Shown here in pieces: positions 51,231 to 63,000 of a stretch of DNA of 64,000 nucleotides. The stretch comes from Symbiodinium natans (Eukaryota; Sar; Dinophyceae; Suessiales; Symbiodiniaceae): the NCBI GenBank assembly GCA_905221605.1, contig CAJNDS010002113.1:1454524-1518523 (forward strand). The letters run 5' to 3'. Position numbers and translations under genes: made by a program. Positions within the stretch are counted from its first letter, which is position 1; each line of letters begins with the position of its first letter. Under the pieces are notes generated by a model that worked only from the letters and a program-made list of their open reading frames with translations, made no database searches and was not told the DNA's origin.

Positions 51231-53785
51231 GTTTAAGGCTTCGGGTTCAGGATTCAGGGTGGAGGCTTTGGGGTTTGGAGGTGGTAGGGGTTAATGTTGC
51301 ACCCGCAATATTCTAGGGGGACGCTATTATGAAAAGTTTTCCGGCTATTCAGGATCTGGACCCTTTGTTTTGGGGGTCCGCTATAATGAAAAGATTTCGG
51401 GCCGGGCCTGTTTTTTTGAGGGTGTCAGGAAGGCATAAGCTTCTCGAGAAAGAGAGATACTTGAAGCCTGAAGCCTCGACCTGTCCAGGATCTCCGACAA
51501 TCTTCTTTTTTCAGGGCGCCTTTTCTTTATAAATTCCTTACTTAAAACTAGATGATTCCATAGGCGAATCATATCCGGAAAGGGGGTACCTTACGGAGGC
51601 CTCCGGACACACTTTAATACCTTTGTTTGGGGGCCCGCTATAATGCAAGTCTCCCGGGGCCAGGGGCTCAGTCCTTCGGTTTTCAGGAAGGCATAAGCTT
51701 TCTCGAGAAGGAGGGATACTTGAAGCCCTCCTCGACCTGTCCAGGATCTCCGACAATCTTCTTTTTTCAGGGCGCCTTTTCTGTATAAATTCCTTACTTA
51801 AAACTAGATGATTCCATAGGCGAATCATATCCGGAAAGGGGGTACCTTACGGAGGCCTCCGGACACACTTTAATACCTTTGTTTGGGGGCTCGCTATAAT
51901 GCAAGTCTCCCGGGGCCCGGGGCTCAGTCCTTCGGTTTTCAGGAAGGCATAAGCTTTCTCGAGAAGAAGGGATACTTGAAGCCTGAAGCCTCGACCTTTC
52001 CAGGGTCGCGGGGTAGCTTAGGGAGGCTCCGGACCCCCCCCCCCCCGACTGTTTGGGGTCTTTTTTTATTCAGGCTCGCGACTGTTGAGGGGGGGGGGGG
52101 GGGGGGGGGGGGGGTAACTAATTAAAGCAGGTCCAACATTAGGGTTCAGGGTTTAGGGTTTAGGGTTTAGGGTGGAGGATTTTTGGAGTTTACAGAGAAT
52201 TGGGGTTTAGGGTTTGGGGTTTGAACTCGGGGTGTTGAGCTTGTCAAGCCCGTAGCCGATGCCGGCTAATTATAGCAAACTTGGTAGCCGGGTGGTGCCC
52301 TTTGCCCCTTTAGTGGCTCAAGGCTCCGTGATAAAGCGAGCAACCCAAACAGGGGTACCCCTAAACCCTAAAACCCTAAAACCCTGTACCCTAAACCCTC
52401 TATAAAACCTTACACCCTGCTTCAAGAGAGCCCCAAAAGGGTCCCCGACTGTCGTTATTTTTCGTATGGTTACTGGGCTACCTACCACAAATTCCAAACC
52501 CCAAACCCTAATCCCTAAACCCTAAACCTTAAACCCTAAGCCCTAAACCCTAAAGCCCAAACCCTAAACCAGTGAAGTAAGGATCCGCTTTGAAGTTCCC
52601 TTTTTTCTCGTTCGGGGGAGGCGGCCGACGCCACCTTGAAGCAGGCCGGCCTGCACGCATGTGCATGCACAACCCGCTGTGAAAATAGGCTTTAGGGTCT
52701 AGGGTTTAGGGTTTAGGGTTTAGGGTTTGCGAGGCCGCAGTGTGACGATGGGCGCATGTCATGATGTGACGAGTGCAGGAGTGGCAGGGCAGCCGAAGCC
52801 AGCAAAATGCGCTGGCAGCTGTTCAAGCGGCCGGGCTCATAGACAATCGTTTCTTCACGCGCAAGAATCAGTTGGCAGGACTGCGACACTTTCGCAGCCT
52901 ACCTCACAGCTCTAATGCAGCTTCTTCTTGGGGATTTCTATCGTTGTGCTAGGGTTTACCCCGCGCAGGAGCTGCGTTCGAGGAGAGTTTGTTAGGAGGG
53001 ATCAGGGCGCCTCGAAACTTCGAAGAACCCGCCTGGAACCCTATAAACCTTGTAATTATACAATTAGGGGGGGGGGGGGTACTCTATTCCCGATTCAGGA
53101 CTGCTACTATAGGGGGGGGGTCAACATCCCAACCTAAGCCCCAAGACCCTAAAGCAAGAATGGAACCCCGAAGCTCTCCCGAAACCTTAGGGTTTAGGGT
53201 CTACAAGCCAGAGCCCCAAAAGCCCCCAGGGTCGCCCTAAACCCTAAACCCTAAACCCTAAACCCTAAACCCTAAACCCTAAACCCTAAACCATAAACCC
53301 TCCAGCTGCAACTTCCAAGGCCGGCCTGCCAGAAGCACCCCACGCCGCGGCGTCGTTGGGCCAGGCCGGCTCTTGCGGAGAGGCTTAGGGTTTAGGGTTT
53401 AGGGTTTAGGGTTTAGGGTTTAGGGTTTAGGGTTTACGGTAATCAGGGTTTAGGGTTAACGTGGCTTAAAGTGAACCTTGTATACGGGGGTTGTGGGCAC
53501 AGGGCTTTGATGGCCTCAGCAGTATGATGTGAGACCGCAGCCATATACGAAGAGGTGCCCCGTAGTGGGGCTATATACGCTGCATTGTAGGCTATGCGCT
53601 CCTTAGCGGCGGAGAGCACAGCAAGGTTCTGGTTTTTGGGTTTCGGATTTAGGCCTACTAAGCCTTAAACCCCCAAACCGTAAACCCTAAATCCCCTAAA
53701 CTGCAAAGTGCTCGCCCTGCCAGGTTTACTGCGTCAACATCCCTGGTCATGGGCCTGTTGCTGTCAAGGTTCAGAGGCCAGAAGG
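51155..53785 (+). CDS. ABC1/UbiB kinase, continuation (nucleotide-binding part)
   Basis: Exons 51155-51230, 52621-52660, 52793-52834, 53306-53364 and 53724-53785 are mutually phase-compatible. They encode PVYITELTQLTDRVAPFP (the P-x-Y-x-x-EL-x-x-L-x-D block), a linker with EASKMRWQLFKRP, EAPHAAASLGQ (A-A-A-S-x-G-Q-V) and VYCVNIPGHG with VAVKVQRPE, which holds the conserved ATP-binding lysine. This is the stretch that follows the exon at 28422-28470, and the junction completes a Pro codon to give LLPPVY. The catalytic and DFG blocks were not found downstream, so the gene is incomplete in this window. Confidence 0.82.
51427..52010 (+). repeat. Tandem duplication, about 256-bp unit, just over two copies
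   Basis: CAGGAAGGCATAAGCTT begins copies near 51427, 51685 and 51941. CTGTCCAGGATCTCCGACAA is at 51481 and 51737. Most of the unit is near-identical, so it is recent. It lies in an ABC1 intron. Confidence 0.85.
52280..52484 (+). mobile_element. Family C inverted-repeat element
   Basis: CTTGGTAGCCGGGTGG at the left, ATGGTTACTGGGCTACC at the right, with CCCTAAA repeats inside. Confidence 0.65.
52621..52660 (+). CDS. ABC1 kinase exon, linker
   Basis: Encodes AADATLKQAGLHA after GGGGAG; GT donor (GTGCATGC). Assigned by phase only. Confidence 0.45.
52793..52834 (+). CDS. ABC1 kinase exon, linker
   Basis: Encodes EASKMRWQLFKRP after GGGCAG. Using GC (GCTCATAG) as donor avoids the TAG at 52840 and keeps phase to the next exon. 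Confidence 0.5.
53306..53364 (+). CDS. ABC1 kinase exon, AAASLGQ motif
   Basis: Encodes ATSKAGLPEAPHAAASLGQ, the Ala-rich nucleotide-binding loop of ABC1 kinases. GC donor (GCCGGCTC). Confidence 0.8.
53724..53785 (+). CDS. ABC1 kinase exon, VAVKVQRP
   Basis: Encodes VYCVNIPGHGPVAVKVQRPE. The Lys of AVKVQRP is the invariant ATP-binding lysine. Confidence 0.85.
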
Positions 53786-54721
53786 GTTTTGGGTTTAGTT
53801 TTAGGGTTAAGGGTTTAGGGCTTGGGGTTGCGGTTTCGGGTTTAGGGTTTAGGGTTCAGGGTTCAAGGTTCAGGGTTCAGGGTTTTGGGTTCGGGATCTC
53901 TAGGGTGCTCACACAGTAGGGTCTCAGTCATTTGTGCCGTGCTGGCCTTCCCGGCTTGAAATCCAAGCTGTGTGAGGTATGGGTCGTTTCAGCCTGGGCT
54001 TTGACTGTTGGGGCCAAGTAGCTTGGGTTTAGGGTTTAGGGTCTAGGATTTAGGGTTTATAAAGATGATGTGGTGGACAAAGCCCCATTAAAACTGCGAC
54101 TGCGTGGGCTCCTAACCTGAACGAAGCCCATGCAAAGAAATCCCTTCCCATCTCAAGCCGAAGGCGAATCAGCGCTAACTGTTATCCTCCAGCAAGAAGC
54201 CTGAGACTAGACGATGTGATTCTATCTTGTTGCAAGGTCTATTTTGAGGTTGTAGGACTGTCCCGAGCTCAAGTAGCCCCTACCCAAGGATCAAGGGCCA
54301 AACAAGGCCTTATTGGCCGTTGCTTTGATTTGGGGGCGGGTGGGGGGAGCGGGGGGGGGGGGGGGGGGGGCGGGAAGAGGGGGGGTGGGGTAACGAAGAA
54401 AGCCCTAACCCTAAACCCTAAATCCTAGACCCTAAACCCTAAACCCTAAACCCTAAACCCTAAACCTGTTTGCCCCACACACTAGAAAGCCAAGATGTTG
54501 GTGGAGTCTCACTAAAGCCCTGAGCATCTTGAGTTCCCCACGCCGAGATCCGCAATCCCCTCAGCCTCCACAAAACAAGGGGGGTTTAGGGTTTAGGGTC
54601 TAGGGTTGGAGTTCTCCAAATTAATATTCCCTTTTGGGGTGCAGGTTTGTGCTCACGGTGTCAGGCCTTTAGTGAGTTTAGGGTTTTGTTTTTTGTTTGG
54701 GCGGTTCTTTTGCGTTTGGGA

Positions 54722-54800
54722 TTGGGATGTTCCCCCTCATACTAGCAGTCCTTAATCGGGATTATAGTAGGAGGTACTTTAGTATGAGGGGGCACATCCC
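54722..54800 (+). mobile_element. Family A element, shortened right arm
   Basis: TTGGGATGTTCCCCCTCATACT at the left, AGTATGAGGGGGCACATCCC at the right. The inner right arm is missing. Confidence 0.6.
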
Positions 54801-54889
54801 CAGGGTTTAGGGTTTAGGGTTTAGGGTTTAGGGTTTAGGGTTTAGGGTTTAGGGTTTAGGGTTTAGGGTTTAGGGTTTAGGGTTTAGGG

Positions 54890-54985
54890 TAACTGTACTT
54901 ATACCTGTACCACTTCAGGGGCTGATAAGTGGGTTATAAGTGCAGTTATAATTGGTTAGTAAGTACCACGAACCTCCGAGTAGAA
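54890..54985 (+). mobile_element. Family I element
   Basis: AACTGTACTTATACCTGTACC at the left (in part) and TAAGTGCAGTTATAATTGG, then CACGAACCTCCGAGT. Confidence 0.55.
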
Positions 54986-55507
54986 GACGCTAAGGGCTCG
55001 AAGCCCTAAGGAGTAGTCCTATCATGCCCAGCAGCTACCGTTTTAGGGTTTAGGGTTTAGGGTTTAGGGTGTAGGGTTTAGGGGTTAGGGTTTATTAAGG
55101 TTTTGAAAAGCAACCCCTTTCGTCTCCAAGGACTTAGGTTACACTTCAACTTAAAGTTCAACCCCCCTCTTGCAGCAAAACATGCTGTATCCATCTCTAA
55201 AACCCCCCTAAACATGAAACACCCGCACAAAATTCCTTGGACAACTCCAAGCCCTCTCGAAAGTCTCACAATAAACATGTTGAGGATAGCCTTCACGAAT
55301 GCGTTTAAACAACCCTACAACTCTGAACCCTACACCCTAAACCCTATAAACCCTAAACCCTAAACCCTAAACCCTAAACCCTAAACCCTAAACCCTAAAC
55401 CCTAAACCCTAAACCCTAAACCCTAAACCCTAGCCCTAAACCCTAAACCCCATAAACAGCCCTGAACTCAAAAAAAAAACCGTGGGCTCAAGTTGCAGGG
55501 CATGTTG

Positions 55508-55564
55508 CCAAAGGCCACTGGGGGAGTTGTCGAAGACAACGTTGCCCCTGCGGCCTGCGGTGAC
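55508..55564 (+). CDS. Exon-like island, unknown product
   Basis: After GTTGCAG, reads GMLPKATGGVVEDNVAPAAC to a GTGACC donor. The frame otherwise meets TAG soon after. Unassigned. Confidence 0.35.
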
Positions 55565-55814
55565 CGATAGCCCTTGTTAGGGGTGAGTCCTGAAGGGTTA
55601 TACGAGCTGTGTATGGTTTCAAGGTTTCGGGTTTCGGGTTAGGGTTAGGGTTTCCTGCGTTTATTATGGGGTGATGGGGTTATAAGGCTTGAGGGTTCCA
55701 GGGTTCTAGGGATATGGGGTTTAAGGCAGTCGTATGGTTGAGCTACTCGAAGCCCAACTACGTGGGAATAGCATGCCTTGTGACTCCACTGTCTCTGTAC
55801 ACTTATGCAGAACA

Positions 55815-56059
55815 ACTCCATGACCCTAGCCCAGTTCCTGGGGTTTCGGGGCCGTAGACCTTCACTCCTTCCCGCGCAGCCCCCATGGGATAAGATGCAG
55901 CAACATGGAGCCAACTCCACTCGTCCGGTCACAGGGCTCGTGTCACAGACAGGGCGGCAGTTCATGCGCAAGGGAAGCTTCATCGCCGGGATTGGTGACC
56001 AGATGGTGAGCTCATCCCTGAAGCCCCGCACCTTGCAGAAGAGCGTCTCAGAAACCTAG
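55815..56059 (+). CDS. Long open exon ending in a stop, unknown product
   Basis: After ACTTATGCAG, reads NNSMTLAQFLGFRGRRPSLL and continues through RQFMRKGSFIAGIGDQMVSS to SVSET and TAG. It is the longest repeat-free plus-strand frame in the window, with no telomere-like codons. It could be the last exon of an upstream gene or a single-exon gene starting at the ATG at 55805. No family recognised. Confidence 0.5.
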
Positions 56060-56144
56060 CAGCTGAATTGAGTACACCTTGCACATGTTGGGGGATGCTG
56101 CAATCCCCTAATGGACCTGAAAGTGTACACTTCTTTTGTGGGGT

Positions 56145-56277
56145 TATGAGCTCGGCAACTAAGGACACCGTCCTCCTGCCGCCACTGAAGCCGAATCCTG
56201 GCCGCCCCTCTACCGTGGCAAGAAGGGAGAACCGTCGCAGGCAGATGCTGGCAGACCAGATGCTTGTGCTTTTTTAG
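56145..56277 (+). CDS. Exon-like open frame, unknown product
   Basis: The frame reads MSSATKDTVLLPPLKPNPGR and PSTVARRENRRRQMLADQML. Repeat-free, basic. A TTTAGGG tract follows at once. Confidence 0.35.
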
Positions 56278-56474
56278 GGTTTAGGGTTTAGGGTTCTGTG
56301 TTTTGAAGATTCTAACTCGTGCGACTTGCAACGGGTAATATCTCTCCTTATAAGGCTCCAAGAGCTCGTATTTCTAGGTCTTTCCTGATATGAAAGGCTC
56401 TTTGGGGGCTATTTTGGGCCTAAGACAACAAAGCAGGTTGCCATTTCATCTCGTGCTACTTGCAACTGGTCATA

Positions 56475-56616
56475 TTTTCTAAGATTCAGACAGCAAAGGA
56501 TGATCGAGCGGACGGAGAGGTCCGAGATCGTCGCGGAAGCTGGGCTCGTCGCGGATCGACTCGACAGCTTCGAGGTCCTCTCGGAAGCCTTCGGCAACGA
56601 TGTGCTTTGGGGGCAA
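56475..56616 (+). CDS. Exon of unrecognised gene
   Basis: Reads FRQQRMIERTERSEIVAEAG, then LVADRLDSFEVLSEAFGNDV and LWGQ, up to a GTTCTGGC donor. Long G/C-rich third positions support coding. It abuts an inverted-repeat element flanked by the repeat GGGGGCAAGTT. Confidence 0.6.
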
Positions 56617-56628
56617 GTTCTGGCTGGC

Positions 56629-56708
56629 TCTTCGTAGGGAATCGTCGTAGGGAATGAGGGCCCCTATGTGATCCCTTAAAGGGTATGAATATGTGAAAGA
56701 GAAATATA

Positions 56709-56742
<34 letters not shown>

Positions 56743-56791
56743 CATGTATATATATAGGGCCATCATTCCCTCATTCCCTACTAAGAACCAG
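56629..56791 (+). mobile_element. Family E element with AT microsatellite, 11-bp flanking repeat
   Basis: CTGGCTCTTCGTAGGGAA at the left, TTCCCTACTAAGAACCAG at the right, with TATATA in the loop. GGGGGCAAGTT is found before and after the element. Confidence 0.7.
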
Positions 56792-57004
56792 GGGGCAAGT
56801 TTCAGACACTGCTTTAAGCGGCCCTGTATTGTCAACCCCTCAACCCTCATTCTCAAGTCAAGCCTCACCAGACAACCAGGCAACCTCACCCTAGACCCCA
56901 GACCCGAAACCCTAAACTAACCCTAAACCCTAAACCCTAAACCCTAAACCCTAAGCCCTAAACCTTAAACCCTAAACCCTAAACCCTAAACCGAACAAGT
57001 GTAG

Positions 57005-57094
57005 GATCATCTTGCCAAGGTCCGGGGCGTTACGGATCGCCTGGAGGACATGGCGCGCAGCATCCGCTTCGAGAACTGGCGGTCCAAGCAGGAG
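57005..57094 (+). CDS. Exon, coiled-coil gene
   Basis: GTGTAG acceptor; reads DHLAKVRGVTDRLEDMARSI, then RFENWRSKQE. GC donor (GCGGGAGC). Confidence 0.65.
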
Positions 57095-60000
57095 GCGGGA
57101 GCAGGGGCTGTGAGCACCGTTTCCTTTGCAGAGGGTTTATCGGGTTTGTCCCCCTGGGGGGTTCATAGGCTTTGTAGGGTTTGTAGGCTTTGTAGGGTTT
57201 ATAGGGTTTATAGGGTCTACAGGATTTATAGGGTTTGTAGGGTTTATAGGGTTTGTGGGGTTTATAGGGTCTATGGGTTGTATAGGGTTGAGGGTGTAGG
57301 AGTTGGGGTTTGGTGTTCAGGGTTTCGGGTTTGGGGTTTGGGGGTTGGGTTTTGTGCGCAACCCAAGACCCTGAAAGACTCCAAGAGCTCCCAGGCATGC
57401 ACCTGTATATGTGTTTAGGGTTTAGGGTTTAGGGTTTAGGGTTTAGGGTTTAGGGTTTAGGGTTTAGGGTTTAGGGTTATGAATGAAGTAGGGTTTATAT
57501 TACTGCTATTGGTGAGTGTTTCTAAGGATCCTTTTTTCAATATTGGTGAGTGTATATACTTGGTGTCCTTTTGGGGATACAAGGGAAAAACCCTACTTCA
57601 TATGTGTTCCATACTCGGAAGGCCCCTGGATATTTAGAATTCCCCTTGTTGGGTTTAAGAGGATCCTATTTCGGAATATTTTTAAGAGGCTTTTAAGAGC
57701 CATCCTGGCATATCTACTGGCGAGTGTATATGTAACTTCATATAGCATACTGGCGAGAGTATTTTACTAAGAACAAGTTTTATATCATGTTCTATACATG
57801 CATACATACATAACTATATAAATATATATATATATAGAGTTAAATCGGTAGACAGCTCGACGAGTAGTCAGGGCGAGTAGATAAGTACAGGTAGCTGGAC
57901 AGTTTTCTCTCTCTCTCTCTCTCTCGCTCTGTCTCTCTCTCTCTCTCTCTCTCTGTGCACATTGCCTCTGGCACAGAGGTACCTTACACAAGCCTTCCGA
58001 AGGTGCTGTAAATGGATTGAGAAGTCTGTTGGGCACTTGAAACCCTCTTGAAAGTGCCTACCTTAAGTTTTAGGTTCAGGGTTTAGGGTTTAGGATATAG
58101 GGTTTAGGGTTTATGAGGTATGAGGTTTAGGGTTTAGGGTTTAGGGTTTAGGGTTTAGGGTTTAGGGTTTAGGGTTTAGGGTTTAGGGTTTAGGGGACAA
58201 AGCCCCAAAACCCAGAAAACTCGGCCACTTCCCCAACCAGGAGAAGGAGCGCAAGCGCCGGGAGGAGGAGAAGCGGCTCCAGGAGGAGGAGAAGCGCAAG
58301 GTCCAGGGGTTTAGGGTTTAGGGTTTAGGGTTTAGGGTTTAGGGTTTAGGGTTTAAGGTTTAGGGTTTAGGGTTTAGGGTTTAGGGTTAGGGTTTAGGCT
58401 TTGAAGGGTGGGGGTCGAGGATCTGGGGTGCGTGGCCTTGCATGTCTGATTTCAGGGTCTAGTAAGTCTAGTATATCGCAGGGTGTGAATCGCGAGCCTC
58501 TATACCGGCTCCCCCTCATACTAACCCCGCCCCTACCCCCCTACTATTGCATACTCTCAGTATCATTATATTAGTAGAGAAATAGTAAGGCAAAAAGTTT
58601 TTGATATGAGGGGGCGGGGAGGGAGGGTTCAATGCTTGAAGGAAGGAAGGAAGGGTTTAATTAGGGTTTAGGGTTTAGGGTTTAGGGTTTAGGGTTTAGG
58701 GTTTAGGGTTTAGGGTTCAGGGGAAATTGCCGGCTCAGGAACGTCCCTCCATGAACAAAGACGCCTGCCCAGGCCCGCAAGCGAGAGCAGGAGGCTGCGG
58801 ACCCGAAGAAGAAGGCGCGAGGGGTAGGGTTTAGGGTTTAGGGTTCAAGGTTCAAGGTTCAGGGTTTAGGGTATTTAGGGTTTAGGATTTAGGGTTTAGG
58901 GTTAAGGTTTTAGGGTTTAGGGTTTAGGGGCAAGGGTCTAGGGTTCAGGGTTTAGGGTTTAGGGTTCAGCGTTTAGGGGAGCGGTTGCCGGATCTCAAAT
59001 GTTTCACACCTGAGGCTCTAGCTAGAAAAGCCTATACACACCTGGTAGCCCTGTGGTGCCCTCTTGCCCTTTTGGTGGTTCGAGGTTCCCTGAATTATAT
59101 AAAGTATGCAAAGTAACCAACCGCAAAAAAGGTATCCTCATCATAATATGGTCACTGAGCTACCATTCATATACAGGGTGACTGTGCACCCATACATCAT
59201 GTACCTTCCGCAAAGGGTGTATAGCTTAGACTATGTGGGGCTTTTCAAGGGCCTCTACAGAGCAGAAACTCCCAACGCAGGCCCCCACTCCCTAAACTCA
59301 AGCTCCTGAACAACAAGGAAGAGAATAGGGTTTAGGGTTTAGGGTTCCAGGATTTAGGGTTTAGGGTTGAGGGTTTAGCCCGAAATTCGGCTTCTTTAGA
59401 CGCCACAGGTGGCCCTGCGCATCGAGAACCGGCGACGCTTCGACGGGGACGTCGCGAAAGCGACGATTCCAATGCACCCCGTAGAGGCGCTCGCACGGGT
59501 TCCGGAAGAAAAGGGTTTAGGGTTTAGGGTTTAGGGTTTAGGGTTTAGGGTTTAGGGTTTAGGGTTTAGGGTTTAGGGTTTAGGGTTTAGGGTTTAGGGT
59601 TTAGGGTTTAGGGTTTAGTGATGATCAAGCCCCAAGACCGCTAAAAGGAAGCAAGAATTAACTCGCTCCGTAGAAACTTACGGGTTCTTGGTAGGGAGTT
59701 AAGGCAATGTAGTGTCGCAATATTGGGGGTTCAGGGTTCGGGTTTATGGTTCAGGGTTTAGGGTTCAGGGCAACTCCTCTCAGGGGGCCTTTCTCTCTGT
59801 GGCGCTTAGAGGGCTCAATGAGACACTCTTTAGGTTTTAGTTTTTGGCCGGCAGTAGGGCACCCAAGAACCTCCCGCAACCCGGTCGGGGTTTAGGGTTT
59901 CGATGGCCTTAGACTCTAGACCTAAACCTTTAACTTAAAAACCCCACACCCTGAACCTGTAAACACCCTACCCTAAAATTTGATAAGCTCTATATGTATA

Positions 60001-63000
60001 TGTGTATGAGCCTTAAACCTGAAGCCTTAAACCTGAAAATGTTATGCCTTGTAAACCTTATAAACCCTATAAACCTTACAGACCCTATAAACCTTATAAA
60101 CCCTATAAACATCCAAATCTTATACACCCTATAAACCTTATAAGCCTTATCAACCTTATAAACCTTAAAAACCTTACACATCTCATAAATCCTATAAACC
60201 TTATAAACCTATTAAACCTCATAAACATTATGAACCTTGCAAACCTTATGAACCTAATTAATCTTAAAGACCTTTTAAACCTCAACCCCATAAACCTTAT
60301 GAACCTTATAAGCCCCATAAACCTTTACATCCTTATGAACCTAATAAACCTCATAAACCTTAACATCCTCATGAGCCTTTAAACTTTATAAACCGTATAG
60401 ACCTTTAACACCTTATAAGCCTTAAACCTTAAAAACCTTAAAAAAACCCAAACCCCAAACCCCAAACCCCAAACCCCAAACCCCCAAACCCCAAACCCCC
60501 AAACCCCCAAACCCCCAAACCCCAAACCCCAAACCCCAAACCCCAAACCCCAAACCCCAAACCCCAAACCCCAAACCCCAAACCCCAAACCCCAAACCCC
60601 AAACCCCAAACCCCAAACCCTGAACAAACCTTACAAGCTTTAAACCTTAAACATCTTATTCCCCAGGTGGATGGGCCCTCGGGTCGCGAGACGGTGTCCC
60701 TGGTGGACGTGGCTTACTTCGCCTTTAGTTGAACTTTAAGTTTTTCCGGGTTTCCTTATATTTAGTAGGAATAATAAAGGTTTACCTCTTGTTTGAGCTT
60801 TTTGGGGTTTCCTTATATTTAGTAGGAATAAAGGTTAACATCTTTTTTGAGCTTTTTGGAGTTTCCTGATTAATTAATTGGAATAATAAAGGGTAACCTA
60901 TTCTTTCCTCTTGGTCATTGGAGAAGTAAGGTGGAGAACCTGCAGAGCCGGTGTCTGCAGCTCCGAGGAGCTTCCAGGGGGCCTCCCGTTTTGTTTGGGG
61001 TTTGGGGTTTGGGGTTTAGGGTTTGGGGTTTGGGGTTTAGGGTTTAGGGTTTAGGGTTCAGGGTTGAGGTGTTCAAATTTGGGTTTAGGATTGCAGGTTT
61101 CGGGCTGGAAGAGAGGGGACCAGACTCAAATACAATCTTAGCATCGATTGGGGGCTAGCCTTATGCAACTCGCTCTACGCGAAGAGCACGGGACCTCAAA
61201 ACCTCAAAACCCTAAACTCCATAAACCCTAAACCTGTGGGCTTTGAGGATTTCGTTCTTATCTCCCGAGACCTATGGTACAACGTACAGGCCCCCTCATA
61301 ATGTCGGCCCTTGCTGATTCTAAGGGAAAACTGGCCCACATGAGGGCCATACCCGGTTGTTCCGCAAGGCCAGACATCTTGTTAGCCCAGTGGTACTGTG
61401 CCCTTCGGGGTTAAGGTTTAGGGTTTAGGTTTTTTGGTTCTAGGTTTCCATATAAAATAACCCCAAAAAGGGCACGCAGACTATCATATGGTTACTGGGC
61501 TACCAAGGCATTGGGGTTCTTCTATCAAGGATCCCCTGCCACCTACATGTCCCCGACGCCCATCCGAAGCTCTGAGCCTTGAGCCCAACACCCTAAACCC
61601 TAAACCCTTAAACCCTAAACCCTAAACCCTAAACCCTAAACCCTTGCACGGGGAGGAAAGGCCGGTATCGAGGCCTTCATCGACATGGTCCGCACGCGGG
61701 AGGAGCGCGAGGCCATAAACCCGAGGAAGCTTCGCGAAATCTGGGTGTAGGGCTTAGGGTTTAGGGTTTAGGGTTTAGGGTTTAGGGTTTAGGGTTTAGG
61801 GTTTAGGGTTTAGGGTTTAGGGTTTACGGCTCTCATATTAAAACCCCCAAAGCTCAATAGAGAGAGGCCCGGAAGCACGTATAGACCCACATCTGGGTGG
61901 CAGGCTTTCATGTTGCGTGACCGTGGACGGCATGCAAGCTAAAATGGGCATCGCACATATATGTGTATGTATGTGTGTATGTATATGTACATATGTAGAT
62001 ATACATTTCACTCACAGCATATATACACTTATATGATACTCGTACTGGTAAACTGCCTACTACGGTAGAGGACCATGAACAAACCCTACCTGTTCACCCC
62101 ACAGACAACTCGCAACCCTTGCTTCCCCAACATTACTTTAAAAGGGTTTACGGCTTAAGGTTTCGGATTTAGGGTTTAGGGTTTAGGGTTTAGGGTTTCT
62201 AGGTACGAAATGGGGTGCCGCACTCCTTCGATCCTTGCGAAGAACCCTTGAACTCCTAAAGCCTAACCCTGAAGCCTGTTCCCATAAGTTCGGGTTTTTG
62301 GGTCTGGCAGCTCTCAGACTTCAAGTTGTTTTGTGAATTAGGTTTTGGTTCTTGGGCCCTTGGTGGCCTCATTCGTGGAAAGGCTTCAGTGGTTAGCAGG
62401 GCCTTTGGTATTTAGTGGGCTGAAGCGCGGACAGCCTCTTGAACAAAACCTACAACCACTAGCCGCGCCAGGACAACGTTTACGCTCTTGCGTTCTGCTC
62501 CTTCAACAAAAGGTCTAAGTTTGGAGATTGCCCGCCCCTAAAAGAGAAGTGGTGGTATCGCAGATTCTCACCGTAAAGTAGGACCCAGAGAAAGACCAGA
62601 CATTTGAGGACCGACCAAAACCAAACCCTAAGCCCTAAACCCTAAACCCTAAACTGAGGAAGGACGTCGATGCCCTGTCGCCCCAGTCGGCACGCTCCAC
62701 TGGAATGAAGTCCTCCATCAGCGGCTACAGCCCTTGGTCTGTCAGGGTTGTGAGTTTAGATGGCCTGGGCTATATGTTGTATACCCACAAGCCCTAAGCC
62801 CAAAATAAGCAAGCCCCAATAGAGGCTTCATATAGGGGTCGGAATAACTAATAGTGTTCCCTTCTGGTCCCTTTATAAGTATATACTGTAATCACCCCCC
62901 CCCCCCATCACACCCTATGCTAATTATTCACGCACCAAAAACTACGGCTAGTGAGGTTGCTGTGGCTTCTCATATCCAGGGCTTTAGCGTTCAGTTCCAA

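Noticed and set aside
60044-60627. Frames such as KPYKPYKPY and GFGVWGLGF
   Set aside because: Degenerate CCTTATAAA and CCCCAAA repeats; not protein-coding.
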